A stretch of DNA of 64,000 nt from Defluviimonas salinarum (GCF_026013545.1 NZ_JAPDOG010000001.1:223815-287814); one strand, 5' to 3'; counted from the stretch's first letter, positions 50,805-61,749 are shown. The notes: generated by a model not told the origin, from the letters alone. Made by a program: numbers and translations.

Positions 50805-52202
50805 TCAGGCCGCTGCATCCTTCAACCGGGCGATGGTCTCCTCGCGCCCGATCACGAGCATCATGTCGAAAACGCTGGGACTGACCGAGCGCCCCGACAG
50901 GGCCGCCCGGAGCGGTCCGGCGATCTTGCCGAGTCCCATTCCGTGAGTCTCGGCGACGCCGGCCACTGTGGCCTCCAGCATGTCGCGCTCCCAGCTAGCA
51001 TTTTGCAGGTGCGGCGTCAATTCTTTCAGTATACCACGGGATACCGTATCCAGTGCCTTGGCCGCCTTCTCGTCCGGGGCGAAGGGGCGCTCTCCCAGAA
51101 CGAAATACGCCTTTTCAATGAGTTCCGGGAAAGTCTTGGCGCGATCCTTGACGCAGTAGAGCGCCCGCGACAAACCGTCTTTCTGCGCCTGCGAAAGCTT
51201 TGGGGCGCCTGCGGCCTCCAGATATGCCTCAATTTCAGGCAGAAGTTCTGCGTCCGGAGTCGCGGCGATGTGCTGGCCCGAGAGATTCTCCAGTTTCTTG
51301 AAGTCGAGCCGTGCCGGTGCCCGCCCGATTCCCTTCAGGTCGAACCACTCGCGGGCCTCGGCATCGGTGAAGAACTCCGCATCCCCATGCGCCCAGCCAA
51401 GCCGGGTGAGGTAGTTGCGCATCCCCGCCGCCGGATAGCCCATCGCCTGGTATTCCTCGAGGCCCACGGCGCCGTGGCGCTTCGAGAGCTTCTTGCCGTC
51501 GGGCCCGTGGATCAGCGGAATATGCGCCCAGACCGGCTCGGCCCAGCCCATGGCCCGGTAGATCTGCACCTGCCGCGCGGCATTGTTGAGGTGGTCGTCT
51601 CCCCGGATCACATGCGTAACCCCCATGTCGTGGTCGTCGACGACGACCGCCAGCATGTAGGTGGGCGTACCATCGGAGCGTAAACAAACCATGTCGTCGA
51701 GTTGGTCGTTGCCGAAGGTGACGGTGCCCTGCACCGCGTCCTCGATCACGGTCTGGCCCTCGCGCGGCGCCTTGAGCCGGATGACATAGGGCGCGTCGGG
51801 ATGGGTCGCCGGATCGGCGTCGCGCCAGGGGCTCTGGAACAGCGTCGAGCGGCCCTCGGCGCGGGCGGCCTCGCGGTAGGCCTCGATCTCGTCCTGGCTG
51901 CAGAAGCACTTGTAGGCCGCGCCGCGCGCCAGCATTTCGCGCGCCACCTCGGCATGGCGGTCGCGGCGCTCGAACTGGCTGACCACCTCGCCGTCCCAGT
52001 CGAGACCGAGCCATGTCAGCCCCTTGAGGATCGCCGCCGTCGCTTCCGGCGTCGACCGCTCGCGGTCGGTGTCCTCGATGCGCAGGAGGAACCTGCCGCC
52101 GCGGCCGCGGGCATAGAGCCAGTTGAAGAGCGCGGTCCGGGCGCCGCCGATATGGAGGTAACCCGTGGGCGAGGGGGCGAAGCGGGTGACGATCTCGGAC
52201 AT
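50805..52202 (-). CDS. gltX: Glutamyl-tRNA synthetase
   Basis: A 465-residue class I synthetase: HIGH-type motif HIGG at 17-20 within [11 protein letters not shown], and KLSKRHG in [13 protein letters not shown]. Normal length with the anticodon-binding C-terminal part. Many alphaproteobacteria have two GltX proteins and an amidotransferase route for Gln-tRNA; which copy this is cannot be told alone. It is divergent from comEC with only 24 bases between start codons, so the two promoters must overlap or lie in coding sequence. Confidence 0.96.
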   Translation of the reverse strand: MSEIVTRFAPSPTGYLHIGGARTALFNWLYARGRGGRFLLRIEDTDRERSTPEATAAILKGLTWLGLDWDGEVVSQFERRDRHAEVAREMLARGAAYKCFCSQDEIEAYREAARAEGRSTLFQSPWRDADPATHPDAPYVIRLKAPREGQTVIEDAVQGTVTFGNDQLDDMVCLRSDGTPTYMLAVVVDDHDMGVTHVIRGDDHLNNAARQVQIYRAMGWAEPVWAHIPLIHGPDGKKLSKRHGAVGLEEYQAMGYPAAGMRNYLTRLGWAHGDAEFFTDAEAREWFDLKGIGRAPARLDFKKLENLSGQHIAATPDAELLPEIEAYLEAAGAPKLSQAQKDGLSRALYCVKDRAKTFPELIEKAYFVLGERPFAPDEKAAKALDTVSRGILKELTPHLQNASWERDMLEATVAGVAETHGMGLGKIAGPLRAALSGRSVSPSVFDMMLVIGREETIARLKDAAA

Positions 52203-52226
52203 GGACGGATTAACCTTTCGGAAACC

Positions 52227-54359
52227 ATGAGCGTTCAGGCTGGTCCGCGTTCATTAGGCAAAGCCGGACAGGGAAACAAGGTGCGGCTGGTGGCGGCGAT
52301 GCGGGAGGGGTTCGACCTGGCGCGGGGCGGTGTGATGCCCTGGGCGCCGGTGCTCCTTGGCTGCGGCATCGGTCTTTACTTCACGCTCGGGTCCGAGCCC
52401 AGCGCGGCGCTGTTATCGGCCGCGGTCTTGATCGCGGTGGCATTGACGGTTGCCGCGTTGCGCGGGCCGGATCTCTGGCGCGCGCCGGCCTTGGCGCTCG
52501 CGCTCCTGGTCGCGGGGCTGGTCCTCGCCGCCGTCCGGTCGCATCTGGTGGCCGCGCCGGTCCTGTCCTTCCGCTACTACGGCCCCGTGGAGGGCCGCAT
52601 CGTCGACATCGACCGCTCGTTTTCCGATCAGCCACGGCTGACACTCGACCGGGTCGTGCTCGAGGACGTGGCGCCGGACCGCACACCGACGCGCGTTCGG
52701 GTTGCGCTGCATGGCATGCAGCAGCAGATCGATCCGCAGCCTGGCCTCCGGGTGATCCTGACCGCGCATCTCTCGCCGCCCGAAGGCCCGGTCGAGCCCG
52801 GCGGCTTCGACTTCCAGCGGCTGGCATGGTTCTCGCGACTCGGCGCGGTCGGCTACACCCGCACACCGGTTCTGGCGCTGGAAGCGCCCGAGGGCAGGAT
52901 GGCGCTTCTGGCGTTCCGGCTCAGGATGGCGCTCTCGGGCGCGATGCAGGCGCGGATGGAGGGGCAGGCGGGAGCCTTCGCAGCGGCCTTGATGACCGGC
53001 GACCGGTCGGGGGTTTCGGCGGCTACGAACGATGCACTTCGGGGCTCGAACCTGTCGCACCTGATCTCGATCTCGGGGCTGCACATGGGGCTCCTGACCG
53101 GCTTCGTCTTCGCCGCCTGCCGCTACGGGCTCGCGCTGGCGCCGCCGCTCGCGCTACGCCTGCCCTCGAAGAAGATCGCGGCCTGGGTCGCATTGCTGGC
53201 CGCCTCGTTCTACCTCGTGCTCGCCGGTCCGAACGTCGCGACCCGGCGCGCCTTCATCATGGCGGCGGTGATGCTGGTCGCCGTACTGGCCGACCGCCGG
53301 GCGATCTCGCTCCGGTCAGTGGCGCTGGCGGCGCTGATCGTGCTGGTGCTTGAGCCGGAGAGCCTCGTCGAGCCCGGCTTCCAGATGTCGTTCGGCGCCA
53401 CGGTCGCGCTGATCGTCGCCTTCCAGCCCTGGACGCGGGTCCAGAACCGGGTGCCGCGGCCGCTGCGGCCGGTGGCGATGATGATCCTGTCCTCGGCGGC
53501 GGCGGGCTTTGCCACCGCGCCGATCGCGGCGGCACATTTCAACAGGATCGCGGAGTATGGTCTTCTCGCCAACATGTTCGCGGTGCCGATCATGGGCATG
53601 GTGGTGATGCCGGCCGGAGTCGTCGCGGCGCTGCTCGCGCCTCTCGGCCTCGCGGCGCCGGCGCTCTGGGCGATGGAGAAGGGCTGTGCGCTCATTCTCG
53701 CGGTCGCGGACTGGGTCGCGGGCCTTGACGGTGCGGTCGTGGCTGTGTCGACGCCGCCAGATGCGGCGCTGCCGCTGATCGCCCTCGGTGGCATCGCGGC
53801 GCTGATCGGCCGGGCTCTGTGGCTGCGTGGAACCGGCGCGGCGCTCGTGGCGGTCGCGCTCGGGCTCTGGGCCGGTGCGGAACGGCCGACGCTCCTCGTT
53901 TCCGGCGACGGCGCCATCGTCGGGCTGATGGGAGAGGCGGGACGGGCGCTCTCGAAGCCCAAGGGCGCGGGTTTCGTCGCCAAGAGCTGGCTCGAGGATG
54001 ACGGCGACATGGCGTTGCAGGAAGTCGCCTACGCGCGGCCCGGGTTCGCGGGTGTCAAGGGCGCACTTTCGGCCGAACTGGCGGGCGTCACGGCGCTGCA
54101 TTTCACCGGCAAGGGGGCAGCGGAGCGCGCGGCCGGATCCTGCAGCGGGGGGGCGCTCGTCTTCCTGTCGGAGAACTGGAGCGGTGCGCCCGCAAGCGAC
54201 TGCCGGATCTACGATGCCGCCAGACTGCGCGCCACCGGGGCGCTCGCGATCCATGCCGGGCCGGACGGGCTCCGCATCGTCACCGCGCGCGAGGCGTCCG
54301 GCGAGCGGCTCTGGAACCGCAGGCCCGAACGGCGCAGCCGCGCCGCCAGGGCTCAGTAG
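52227..54359 (+). CDS. comEC: ComEC/Rec2-type DNA uptake channel without C-terminal beta-lactamase domain
   Basis: A 710-residue polytopic protein with an N-terminal OB-like domain (about 95-210) and the competence domain ([29 protein letters not shown]). The C-terminal ~170 residues do not contain an HxHxDH metal site, so the metallo-beta-lactamase nuclease part of Bacillus-type ComEC is absent or unrecognisable. It is thought to translocate single-stranded DNA across the inner membrane. Convergent with lexA with a seven-base overlap. The N-terminus is set at ATG 52227; a start some residues later is possible. Confidence 0.88.
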   Translation: MSVQAGPRSLGKAGQGNKVRLVAAMREGFDLARGGVMPWAPVLLGCGIGLYFTLGSEPSAALLSAAVLIAVALTVAALRGPDLWRAPALALALLVAGLVLAAVRSHLVAAPVLSFRYYGPVEGRIVDIDRSFSDQPRLTLDRVVLEDVAPDRTPTRVRVALHGMQQQIDPQPGLRVILTAHLSPPEGPVEPGGFDFQRLAWFSRLGAVGYTRTPVLALEAPEGRMALLAFRLRMALSGAMQARMEGQAGAFAAALMTGDRSGVSAATNDALRGSNLSHLISISGLHMGLLTGFVFAACRYGLALAPPLALRLPSKKIAAWVALLAASFYLVLAGPNVATRRAFIMAAVMLVAVLADRRAISLRSVALAALIVLVLEPESLVEPGFQMSFGATVALIVAFQPWTRVQNRVPRPLRPVAMMILSSAAAGFATAPIAAAHFNRIAEYGLLANMFAVPIMGMVVMPAGVVAALLAPLGLAAPALWAMEKGCALILAVADWVAGLDGAVVAVSTPPDAALPLIALGGIAALIGRALWLRGTGAALVAVALGLWAGAERPTLLVSGDGAIVGLMGEAGRALSKPKGAGFVAKSWLEDDGDMALQEVAYARPGFAGVKGALSAELAGVTALHFTGKGAAERAAGSCSGGALVFLSENWSGAPASDCRIYDAARLRATGALAIHAGPDGLRIVTAREASGERLWNRRPERRSRAARAQ

Positions 54360-55039
54360 CTGCGGATCAATCCGACGAGGCGGCCCTGCACCTTGACGTG
54401 ATCCTCGGGCAGGACCCGCGTCTCGTAGGCCTGGTTCGCGGCTTCGAGCGCGATCATCCCGCCGCGGCGGCGAAAGCGCTTCAGCGTTGCCTCGTGGCCC
54501 TCGACCAGCGCCACGACAATATCGCCATTCTCCGCCGTCGACTGTTCGCGGATCACCACGATGTCACCGTCGTTGATCCCGGCCTCGATCATCGAATCGC
54601 CCTTCACCTCGAGCGCGTAGTGCTGGCCCTTGCCAGAGAGCATCGACCCTGGCACCGCGACATGGTGCGAGACTTCCGAGATCGCCTCGATCGGAACGCC
54701 CGCGGCGATGCGCCCCATCACCGGCAGTTCCAGCGCGTGGATCTCGCTGACCGCCATCGCGCCCCGCGGCGGCGCCTTTCGGTCGCCCTCGATCACCCGC
54801 GGCGAGAAACCCGGTTTCTCCATCGCCTCCGGCAGTTTCACGATCTCGATCGCGCGGGCGCGGTGGGCGAGGCGGCGGATGAAGCCACGCTCCTCGAGCG
54901 CGGTGATCAGGCGGTGGATGCCGGATTTCGACCGCAGGTCGAGCGCGTCCTTCATCTCGTCGAAAGAGGGCGGCACGCCGTCGCGCGCCATGCGCTTCTG
55001 GATGAAGTCGAGTAGTTCCAGCTGCTTGCGGGTCAGCAT
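54353..55039 (-). CDS. lexA: SOS repressor LexA
   Basis: A 228-residue repressor with an N-terminal winged helix (about 1-66), self-cleavage site Ala113-Gly114 in RIAAGVP, catalytic Ser149 (KGDSM) and Lys187 (EATLKRF). The start ATG 55039 has AGGGGAT upstream. Two overlapping GTTC-N7-GTTC boxes lie 33-58 bases before the start, consistent with autoregulation. Its place at the end of the trpDC-moaC-moeA series and against comEC is common in Rhodobacterales. Confidence 0.97.
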   Translation of the reverse strand: MLTRKQLELLDFIQKRMARDGVPPSFDEMKDALDLRSKSGIHRLITALEERGFIRRLAHRARAIEIVKLPEAMEKPGFSPRVIEGDRKAPPRGAMAVSEIHALELPVMGRIAAGVPIEAISEVSHHVAVPGSMLSGKGQHYALEVKGDSMIEAGINDGDIVVIREQSTAENGDIVVALVEGHEATLKRFRRRGGMIALEAANQAYETRVLPEDHVKVQGRLVGLIRSY

Positions 55040-55071
55040 ATTGCGATCATCCCCTTGTCGATGTCGGTGCT

Positions 55072-55097
55072 GTTCAAGGGATGTTCTACGCGTGTTC
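55072..55097 (-). promoter_or_regulatory. Double overlapping LexA box
   Basis: GTTC occurs three times at 55072, 55083 and 55094, each exactly 11 bases apart, so two GTTC-N7-GTTC boxes share the middle element. This is the known alphaproteobacterial SOS operator form (GTTC/GAAC-N7 repeats). It lies upstream of lexA and between lexA and moeA. Confidence 0.85.
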
Positions 55098-55135
55098 TCT
55101 TTTTGTGTCAATCCGCCGGTATTCGGCCGCGCCGC

Positions 55136-56320
55136 TCAGATCGGAATGAATTCCGCAGCCGTGCCAGCCGGTTGCGGCCCGTCCCCGACCGGCCGGATCA
55201 GGAGCGCATCGGCCTCGGCAAGGACCGTGAGAAGCGCGCTGTCCTGCTGCTCGAAGGGATGGATCAGGCAAGCACCGTCGCGCTGCTCGACCCGCGCACG
55301 CATGTAGTGCGCCCGCGGTCCGTTCGCCTCGACGGGCGCCGCGAGAACGCCGCGCCGGACCGGCGCGGGCGCCGCCGGCAAGCCCTGCATCGCGCGCAGC
55401 ATCGGCAACATGAAGACATGGCCACAAACGACAGAAGATACGGGATTTCCCGGCAAGCCGAGCAGCGTGGAGCCGGCCAGGCGCCCGGCCATCAGCGGCT
55501 TTCCGGGCCGCATTGCGATCTTGTAGAAGGACCGCTCCATCCCGAGGTCGGCGGTGACCTTGCCGACGAGGTCATGGTCGCCCACCGAAGCGCCACCGAT
55601 GGTCACGATGAGGTCTGCGCCCTCGGCCAGCGCCAGCGTGTGGCGCAGGGACGACTCGCTGTCGCGGGCGATGGGCAGCATCCGCACCTCGGCGCCTTCC
55701 GCCTCGGCCATCGCGGCGAGTGCATAGCCGTTCGAGGCGATGATCTGGTCCGGCCCCGGTGCCTCTCCGGGCATAACAAGTTCGTTGCCGGTCGCCATGA
55801 TTGCCACAATGGGACGCCGCGCCACCCGGAGCTCGGCCACGTTCATCGCCGCGATGAGGGCGAGATCGGTCGCCGACAGACGGCGCGGTACCTCGATCCG
55901 GTCGCCTGCGTGGAAATCCTGCCCGGCGGCACGGATATTGGCGCCATGCTCGAGCGGCCCGGTGAGCGTGATGCGATCGCCCTCGCGGCTGACATCCTCC
56001 TGAAGCACGACCCGGTCGGCGCCCTCTGGCACCGGCGCGCCGGTGAAAATCCGCACCGCCTCCCCGTGGGAAAGGGTTCCGGAAAATCCAAGGCCAGCAG
56101 CGGCTTAACCGATGACGTTAAGGCACACGCCGGGACGATGATCGGTCTCCCGGATCGCGTAGCCATCCATCGCCGAGGCGGCGAAGGGCGGCTGGTCGAG
56201 CCCTGCGACGACCGGTTCCGCGAGCACCCGCCCGGCGCCGTGGCGAAGCGGCACGGTCTCCGAGCCGAGCGGCGCCGAGAGCGCGAAGAGCCGGGAGAGG
56301 GCCTCGTCGACGGAAATCAT
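55136..56320 (-). pseudogene. moeA: Molybdopterin molybdenumtransferase MoeA interrupted by an in-frame TAA
   Basis: Read through, this is a normal-length MoeA (394 codons): start MISVDEALSRLF at 56320 with GGAGG seven bases upstream, PPFAASAMDGYAIR, FTGAPVPEGADRVV, TIGGASVGDHD and the GLPGNPVS motif. However codon 72 (56105-56107) is TAA between LNVIG and AAAGLGFSG, in the same frame on both sides. Relatives commonly have Glu here, and GAA to TAA is one change. As given, translation makes a 71-residue fragment; internal re-start at a later ATG (56056) would lack the N-terminal domain. It is either a real nonsense mutation, a sequencing error, or read-through. Confidence 0.85.
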
Positions 56321-56339
56321 GCAAGAGCCTCCGATGTTT

Positions 56340-56813
56340 TCAGGACGCCTCGTAACGTCCTGATTTACCGCCATCTTTCAGGATCACACGCAGCCCGTCG
56401 ACGATCATCGACTTTTCGGCGGCCTTGAGCATGTCATAGACGGTGAGCGCGGCCACGGAAGCCGCCGTCAGCGCCTCCATCTCGACCCCGGTCTGGCCAG
56501 TCGTCTTGACGGTGGCCTCGATCCGAACCCCCGGCAACGTGGTATCGGGAGTGAGCTCGATCGCCACTTTGGTGATCGGCAGGGGATGGCAAAGCGGGAT
56601 CAGCTCGGCGGTGCGTTTGGCCGCCATGATCCCGGCAAGCCGCGCGACGCCGAGCACGTCGCCCTTCTTCGCCCGCCCTTCGGTGACGAGCGCGAGCGTT
56701 TCCGGCTTCATCACGACGCGCGCCTCGGCCACCGCAACCCGATCGGTCACGTCCTTGTCCGAGACGTCGACCATATGCGCGCGGCCCTCGCTGTCGAAAT
56801 GGGTCAGCGCCAT
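56340..56813 (-). CDS. moaC: Cyclic pyranopterin monophosphate synthase MoaC
   Basis: A 157-residue protein with the MoaC motifs [32 protein letters not shown] and [17 protein letters not shown]. It converts the 3',8-cH2GTP made by MoaA into cPMP, the first stable intermediate of molybdenum cofactor synthesis. The start ATG 56813 follows GGAG at eight bases; an ATG two codons earlier is possible and would overlap the trpC stop. Followed by the interrupted moeA after 19 bases. Confidence 0.96.
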   Translation of the reverse strand: MALTHFDSEGRAHMVDVSDKDVTDRVAVAEARVVMKPETLALVTEGRAKKGDVLGVARLAGIMAAKRTAELIPLCHPLPITKVAIELTPDTTLPGVRIEATVKTTGQTGVEMEALTAASVAALTVYDMLKAAEKSMIVDGLRVILKDGGKSGRYEAS

Positions 56814-56815
56814 GG

Positions 56816-57619
56816 TCAAAGCTCCGCCGGAACGGGATCGGCGAGGATCGCCCGCGTCGCCGCGGCGACATCCTCCTGCCGCATCAGGCTTTCGCCGATG
56901 AGGAAGCTCCGGGCGCCGCAGGCGGCCATCTCGGCAAGGTCGGCCGGCGTGAAGAGCCCGCTCTCGCAGACCAGGTGCCGGTCGGCCGGTAGCCGCGGCG
57001 CGAGCCGGCGCGTCGTCTCAAGAGTGACCTCGAAAGTCTTGAGATTGCGGTTGTTCACGCCGATGAGGGGTGACTTCAGTGCGAGCGCGCGGTCGAGCTC
57101 CTCCTCGTCGTGGACTTCGAGAAGCACGTCCATGCCCCAACCAAACGCCGCGTCCTCGAGCTCGGCCGCCTGCGCATCCGAGACCGAGGCGAGGATGATC
57201 AGGATGCAATCGGCGCCGAGGGCGCGGGCCTCAGCGACCTGGTAGGGATCATACATGAAGTCCTTGCGCAGGACCGGTAGCGTCACCGCGGCCCGCGCCG
57301 CGGTGAGAAAGCCGGGTGCGCCCTGGAAGGAGGGCCGGTCGGTCAGCACCGAAAGGCAGGTGGCGCCGCCCGCCTCGTAGGCATGGGCGAGGGCCGGGGG
57401 ATCGAAATCGGGCCGGATCAGCCCCTTCGACGGGCTCGCCTTCTTGATCTCCGCGATTAGCCCGTACCCGCGCCTTGCGGCGTTGGTGAGTGCAGTGGCG
57501 AAACCACGCGGCGCGCTCGCGGCATGGGCTTCGGCCTCGATCTCGGCGAGGGAACGCGCCGCCTTGGCGGCGGCGATCTCGTCGAGCTTGTAGGCCTTGA
57601 TCTTCTCGAGAATGTCCAT
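56816..57619 (-). CDS. trpC: Indole-3-glycerol-phosphate synthase
   Basis: A 267-residue TIM barrel with [20 protein letters not shown] (the catalytic Glu/Lys region), [24 protein letters not shown] and CESGL. It catalyses ring closure of CdRP to indole-3-glycerol phosphate in tryptophan synthesis. It is a single-function protein, not fused to TrpF. Between it and trpD lies ung with a 103-base gap after the ung stop, an unusual split of the trpDC pair. Confidence 0.97.
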   Translation of the reverse strand: MDILEKIKAYKLDEIAAAKAARSLAEIEAEAHAASAPRGFATALTNAARRGYGLIAEIKKASPSKGLIRPDFDPPALAHAYEAGGATCLSVLTDRPSFQGAPGFLTAARAAVTLPVLRKDFMYDPYQVAEARALGADCILIILASVSDAQAAELEDAAFGWGMDVLLEVHDEEELDRALALKSPLIGVNNRNLKTFEVTLETTRRLAPRLPADRHLVCESGLFTPADLAEMAACGARSFLIGESLMRQEDVAAATRAILADPVPAEL

Positions 57620-57722
57620 GCTCCCTCTTACCCGCCGCATGCGGGCCGGAAAAGCCCCAGAGCCCGCGCAGTGCCGAAATAACCTGCCCGGAGGCGGGGG
57701 TGCGACCCTCAGCCGCGATGGA

Positions 57723-58361
57723 TCAGCTGCCCCAGTCGATCGCCGGCTCGCCCCGCGCCGCAAGCCAGCCGTTCACCCGGCTGAAGGGGCGCGAGCCGAA
57801 GAATCCGCGCCGCGCCGAGAGCGGTGACGGGTGGGCGGTTTCGAGGATCAGGTGATCGCCGGGGCGGATCTGTGGCTTCAGCTTCTGAGCATGCGCGCCC
57901 CAGAGCAGGAACGCACGCGGGCTGTCGGAGATTTCGGCGAGGATCTCCTCGGCGAGGCGCTGCCAGCCGAGGCGGGCGTGGCCACCGGCGCTGCCGGCGG
58001 GAACGCTAAGGCTGGTGTTGAGGAGAAGCACGCCCTGCCGCGCCCAGAGGCGCAGGTCGCCGGTTGCGGGGCGCACATCAAGATCGTCCTGCAACTCCTT
58101 GAAGATGTTGTTGAGTGAGCGGGGTAGGGGTGTCACCTCCGGCGCCACGGAGAAAGCCAGGCCATGCGCATGTCCGGGCGTCGGATAGGGGTCCTGGCCG
58201 AGGATCACCACCCGCACCGCCTCGGGCGCCACGAGATCGAGCGCGGCGAAGCGTTCGGGCTCAGGCGGCAGGACCTCGCGCGGATCGGCGGCGAGGGCGG
58301 CCTCGATGCGAGGCCAGTCGCGCGTGAAAAAGGGCAGGTGGGCCCAGGCGGGCGGGATCAT
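57723..58361 (-). CDS. ung: Uracil-DNA glycosylase, family 1
   Basis: A 212-residue enzyme with the water-activating [17 protein letters not shown] motif, LLLNTSLSV and the DNA-intercalation region [21 protein letters not shown]. It removes uracil from DNA. Its ATG overlaps the trpD stop (ATGA), so it is translated within the tryptophan run. That position between trpD and trpC is not what I would expect in this group, where trpD and trpC are usually adjacent. Confidence 0.96.
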   Translation of the reverse strand: MIPPAWAHLPFFTRDWPRIEAALAADPREVLPPEPERFAALDLVAPEAVRVVILGQDPYPTPGHAHGLAFSVAPEVTPLPRSLNNIFKELQDDLDVRPATGDLRLWARQGVLLLNTSLSVPAGSAGGHARLGWQRLAEEILAEISDSPRAFLLWGAHAQKLKPQIRPGDHLILETAHPSPLSARRGFFGSRPFSRVNGWLAARGEPAIDWGS

Positions 58362-59374
58362 GCCGTCTGGGTCGCCTCGGCCAGAGCCTCGATCTTCGCC
58401 TTCGCGCGGCCGCTGTCGATGCTCTCGGCGGCGATTGCCACGCCTTCCTTCAGCTCCGCCGCCTTGCCCGCCACGACGAGTGCGGCGGCGGCGTTCAGCA
58501 GCACGGCATCGCGGTAGGCGCCCTTGTCGCCGGCAAGCAGCGCGCGGAAGGCTGCGGCGTTTTCCTCGGGGCTTCCGCCCATGATCGCCTCGAACGGATG
58601 GACCGGCAGGCCGGCCTCCTCGGGATGCAGTTCGAACTCCCGCACCGCGCCATCCTCGAGCGCCGCGACCCAGCTTTTCCCGGCAATCGACAACTCGTCG
58701 GTCCCGTCCGATCCGTGTACCAGCCAGGCGCGCTCGGAGCCGAGTGCCGCCAGCGTCTCGGCCATCGGCCGGATCCAGGCGCGCGAGAAGGCGCCGGTGA
58801 GCTGGCGTTTCACGCCGGCGGGGTTGGTCAGCGGTCCGAGCAGGTTGAACACGGTGCGGGTGCCAAGCTCGGCGCGGGTCGGCATCACATGGCGGATCGC
58901 GGGGTGGTGCATCGGCGCCATCATGAAGGCGATACCGCATCTTTCCAGAACCGTTTCAACGGCTTCCGCGCCGATCATCACGTTGACGCCCATCTGGGTC
59001 AGCGCATCCGCCGCCCCGGATTTCGAGCTCAGGTTGCGGTTGCCGTGCTTGGCCACCACCACGTCCGCGCCAGCCACCACGAAGGCCGTCGCGGTCGAGA
59101 TGTTGAGCGTGCCCTTGCCGTCGCCGCCGGTGCCAACGATGTCGATCGCGCCCTCGGGCGCGCGGACCTTGTGGCATTTCGCCCGCATCACCCGCGCCGC
59201 CGCGGCGATCTCCTCGACGGTCTCGCCGCGGGTGCGGAGCGCCATCAGGAGGCCGCCCATCTGGCTCGGGGTCGCTGCCCCCTCGAACAACGCCTCGAAG
59301 GCTGCCTCGGCCTCGGCGCGCGTCAGCGGACGGTCGGCGGCGAGGCCGATCAGCGGGCGGATATCCTCGGTCAT
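58358..59374 (-). CDS. trpD: Anthranilate phosphoribosyltransferase
   Basis: A 338-residue enzyme with the phosphoribosyl-pyrophosphate motif [29 protein letters not shown] and [30 protein letters not shown]. It joins anthranilate and PRPP. Its ATG overlaps the trpG stop (ATGA at 59371-59374), and ung overlaps its stop, so trpG-trpD-ung are tightly coupled. Confidence 0.97.
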   Translation of the reverse strand: MTEDIRPLIGLAADRPLTRAEAEAAFEALFEGAATPSQMGGLLMALRTRGETVEEIAAAARVMRAKCHKVRAPEGAIDIVGTGGDGKGTLNISTATAFVVAGADVVVAKHGNRNLSSKSGAADALTQMGVNVMIGAEAVETVLERCGIAFMMAPMHHPAIRHVMPTRAELGTRTVFNLLGPLTNPAGVKRQLTGAFSRAWIRPMAETLAALGSERAWLVHGSDGTDELSIAGKSWVAALEDGAVREFELHPEEAGLPVHPFEAIMGGSPEENAAAFRALLAGDKGAYRDAVLLNAAAALVVAGKAAELKEGVAIAAESIDSGRAKAKIEALAEATQTA

Positions 59375-59964
59375 GCCGGCTCCTTCAGCGGCACGCCCGC
59401 GTTGTCGAGGAAGGTCTTCAGCATCTGGTGGCCGTGTTCGGAGGCAATCGATTCGGGGTGGAACTGCACGCCTTCGATCGGCAGCTCGCGGTGGCGCAGC
59501 CCCATGATCGTGCCGTCCTCGAGCCAGGCGGTGACTTCGAGGCAATCGGGCAGGCTTGCCCGCTCGACCACGAGCGAGTGGTAGCGCGTCGCCTGGAAGG
59601 GCGATGGCAGGCCCGCGAAGACGCCCTTTCCGGCATGGTGCATCGCGCCCATCTTGCCGTGCACGATCTCGTGGCAGCGCACGACCTTGCCGCCGAACGC
59701 CTGGCCGATGGTCTGATGCCCGAGGCAGACGCCGAGCAGCGGCGTCCGGGTCTCGGCCGCGGCCTCGGTCAGCGCGAGACAGATTCCGGCCTGATCGGGG
59801 TCGCAGGGACCGGGCGACAGCACGATCGCCTGCGGCTTCAACGCCATTGCTTCCTGCACGTTCAGCGCATCGTTGCGGTGGACCGTGACCTCGGCGCCAA
59901 GCTCGCCGAAATAGTGGACGAGATTGTAGGTGAAGCTGTCGTAGTTATCGATCAGGAGCAACAT
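59371..59964 (-). CDS. trpG: Anthranilate synthase, glutamine amidotransferase subunit
   Basis: A 197-residue class I amidotransferase: catalytic Cys80 in [10 protein letters not shown], and His/Glu in [10 protein letters not shown]. It feeds ammonia to TrpE (encoded at 61792 on the same strand, with a convergent-facing gene in between). It starts at ATG 59964 with AGGAGCAAC-type sequence only after the start; the strand's GGTCCGCCG precedes it. First gene of the trpGD-ung-trpC-moaC-moeA run. Confidence 0.96.
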   Translation of the reverse strand: MLLLIDNYDSFTYNLVHYFGELGAEVTVHRNDALNVQEAMALKPQAIVLSPGPCDPDQAGICLALTEAAAETRTPLLGVCLGHQTIGQAFGGKVVRCHEIVHGKMGAMHHAGKGVFAGLPSPFQATRYHSLVVERASLPDCLEVTAWLEDGTIMGLRHRELPIEGVQFHPESIASEHGHQMLKTFLDNAGVPLKEPA

Positions 59965-60099
59965 CGGCGGACCTTCGTGCGTGCCGGGCGCGATCAGGGG
60001 GTGAACGTGCCCTCGGGACGGGCTATACATGGTCAGAGCCGCAAGGCCTGGTCAAGGCAAGAAGCGGTCAAAGACAGCATACAGGCGTCGGAGGCAGGC

Positions 60100-61749
60100 G
60101 TGGGCAGAGGATATCTTTTCGGTTTGCTGTACGGGGCGCTCGCTTCGGTCGCAAGTCTCGCGGTGATTTCGCTTATGGCGCCGCCCGCTACGGCGCCGGC
60201 ACCGGACGTTGCCGCCCTTGAACCGGCTTCCGAGCCGGAACCCGCCCCGGCCGGACTGGCCGCGCCGGAAGCCACGGCGGAGCCGGCTCCGGTGGTGGAA
60301 GCGGCGCCAGAATCGCCTGCGGTCGCGGCGGTGCCCGAGGCGGCCGACGCGGCACCCGAGCCGATGTCCCAGCCCGAGCCGCAGAACGATCCGATGCAGG
60401 CCGAACCGGTGAGCACACCGGTGGAGTCCGATGTCGCAGATACGGCCGCAGAGGGAGAATCCGACGTCCCGGAGACGCCGGTGGTCGAAGTCCCCGCCGG
60501 ATCGGAGTTCGCACGGCCGAAGCCGGAAGAAGATCCGGTCCTGCCCGGGACGGAACCGGCTCCCGCCGAGGCGGAGACGCCTGTCGTGGCGGCCCCTCAA
60601 GAGGAGCCCGTCCTCGCGCTCACGGATCGCAGTTCCGCCGGTATTCCGGAAGGCCAGTCGGCAGCGCCAACCGCGCTCGGGATTCCCGAACCGATCCTCG
60701 TGGCGTCGGTGGCCGATGCGCCCGCCCCCGAAGCCGCGATTCCGGTTCCTCCCCCGGGCGAAGCCGTAACGCCGCAGCTCGATCCGGCGGTGACCGAGGA
60801 AGCGCCGGTGGTGCTTCGCGCGGGCCGGATCGACGAGCAGAGTTCCGCCGGCGATGTCCAGCCGTCCGAAGCTGCAGAGACTGAGTTGGCTCAGGCCGAG
60901 TCCGGTTCGGGGGCTTTCAAGCCGGCGCCCTCCTTCGGAGCCGACGCCGCGCGGCAGCCGGTTTTTGGCGAGGGTGCAACCGGGGTGACGGTCAATCGCC
61001 CGACGACAACCGAAGACCCGGCAACCGAACCGCAGTCGGAGGAGGCCGCTGCCGATCCTGCGGAGACCGAAATCACGCTTGCCGCCTTCGCCGCCCCGTT
61101 CTTCAATCCCGACAAGAAGCCGCTTCTGGCGGTGGTCCTGCTCGACCGCGGCCCTGCGTCGGGCGGTCTGGAGCCCGCGGCGCTTGCCACGCTCGGCATG
61201 AAGGTCACGATCGCCATCGACCCGACACTGCCCGATGCCTCCAGGCGGGCCGAGCTTTACCGGCTCGCCGGCCACGAAGTCGCAATCCTTGCGCCCGAAC
61301 TTCCCTCGGGCGCGACGGCCAGCGACCTCGAGGTCAGCTATCAGAGCCAGGTTCAGGCGCTGCCCGAGGCGGTGGCGCTGATCGGAGAAACCGACGCGGC
61401 CTTTCAGAACGACCGCGACGTTGCCGAGCATCTGGCGGCGCTGCTAGCCGACGAGGGGCGCGGTCTGATCACCTATGACCGCGGTCTCAACCCGGCACGC
61501 CAGGCTGCGGTCACCGCGAACCTTCCGCATGTCGAAGTCTATCGCGCGCTCGATGCTCAGGGCGAGAGCGCGGCGGTGATCGAACGGAGCCTCGACCGTG
61601 CCGGGTTCGAGGCGTCGCGAACCGGAGCGGTCACGATTGTCGCGAGCACCGCGCCGGAAACGCTGGAGGCGCTCAAGACATGGATCGAGGCGGGGGCCAA
61701 GGGCTCCGCCGTCGCTCCGGTTTCGGCGATCATGCTGGGAGGGAAGTAG
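60100..61749 (+). CDS. Divergent polysaccharide deacetylase (YibQ type) with long Pro/Ala/Glu linker
   Basis: A 549-residue envelope protein. One membrane anchor at about 4-24, then about 320 residues of Pro/Ala/Glu-rich linker, then a C-terminal YibQ-like deacetylase domain (about 350-549). The first active-site strand reads LAVVLLDRG, where relatives have paired aspartates (VIDDLG), so the catalytic metal site may be impaired. GTG 60100 is chosen for GGAGG at five bases. It interrupts the trpE...trpG order and is transcribed opposite to it. Confidence 0.78.
   Translation: MGRGYLFGLLYGALASVASLAVISLMAPPATAPAPDVAALEPASEPEPAPAGLAAPEATAEPAPVVEAAPESPAVAAVPEAADAAPEPMSQPEPQNDPMQAEPVSTPVESDVADTAAEGESDVPETPVVEVPAGSEFARPKPEEDPVLPGTEPAPAEAETPVVAAPQEEPVLALTDRSSAGIPEGQSAAPTALGIPEPILVASVADAPAPEAAIPVPPPGEAVTPQLDPAVTEEAPVVLRAGRIDEQSSAGDVQPSEAAETELAQAESGSGAFKPAPSFGADAARQPVFGEGATGVTVNRPTTTEDPATEPQSEEAAADPAETEITLAAFAAPFFNPDKKPLLAVVLLDRGPASGGLEPAALATLGMKVTIAIDPTLPDASRRAELYRLAGHEVAILAPELPSGATASDLEVSYQSQVQALPEAVALIGETDAAFQNDRDVAEHLAALLADEGRGLITYDRGLNPARQAAVTANLPHVEVYRALDAQGESAAVIERSLDRAGFEASRTGAVTIVASTAPETLEALKTWIEAGAKGSAVAPVSAIMLGGK

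Noticed and set aside
55136-56320. A frameshift in moeA
   Set aside because: The two halves are in the same frame (both start positions have the same remainder modulo 3); the break is an in-frame TAA, not a shift.
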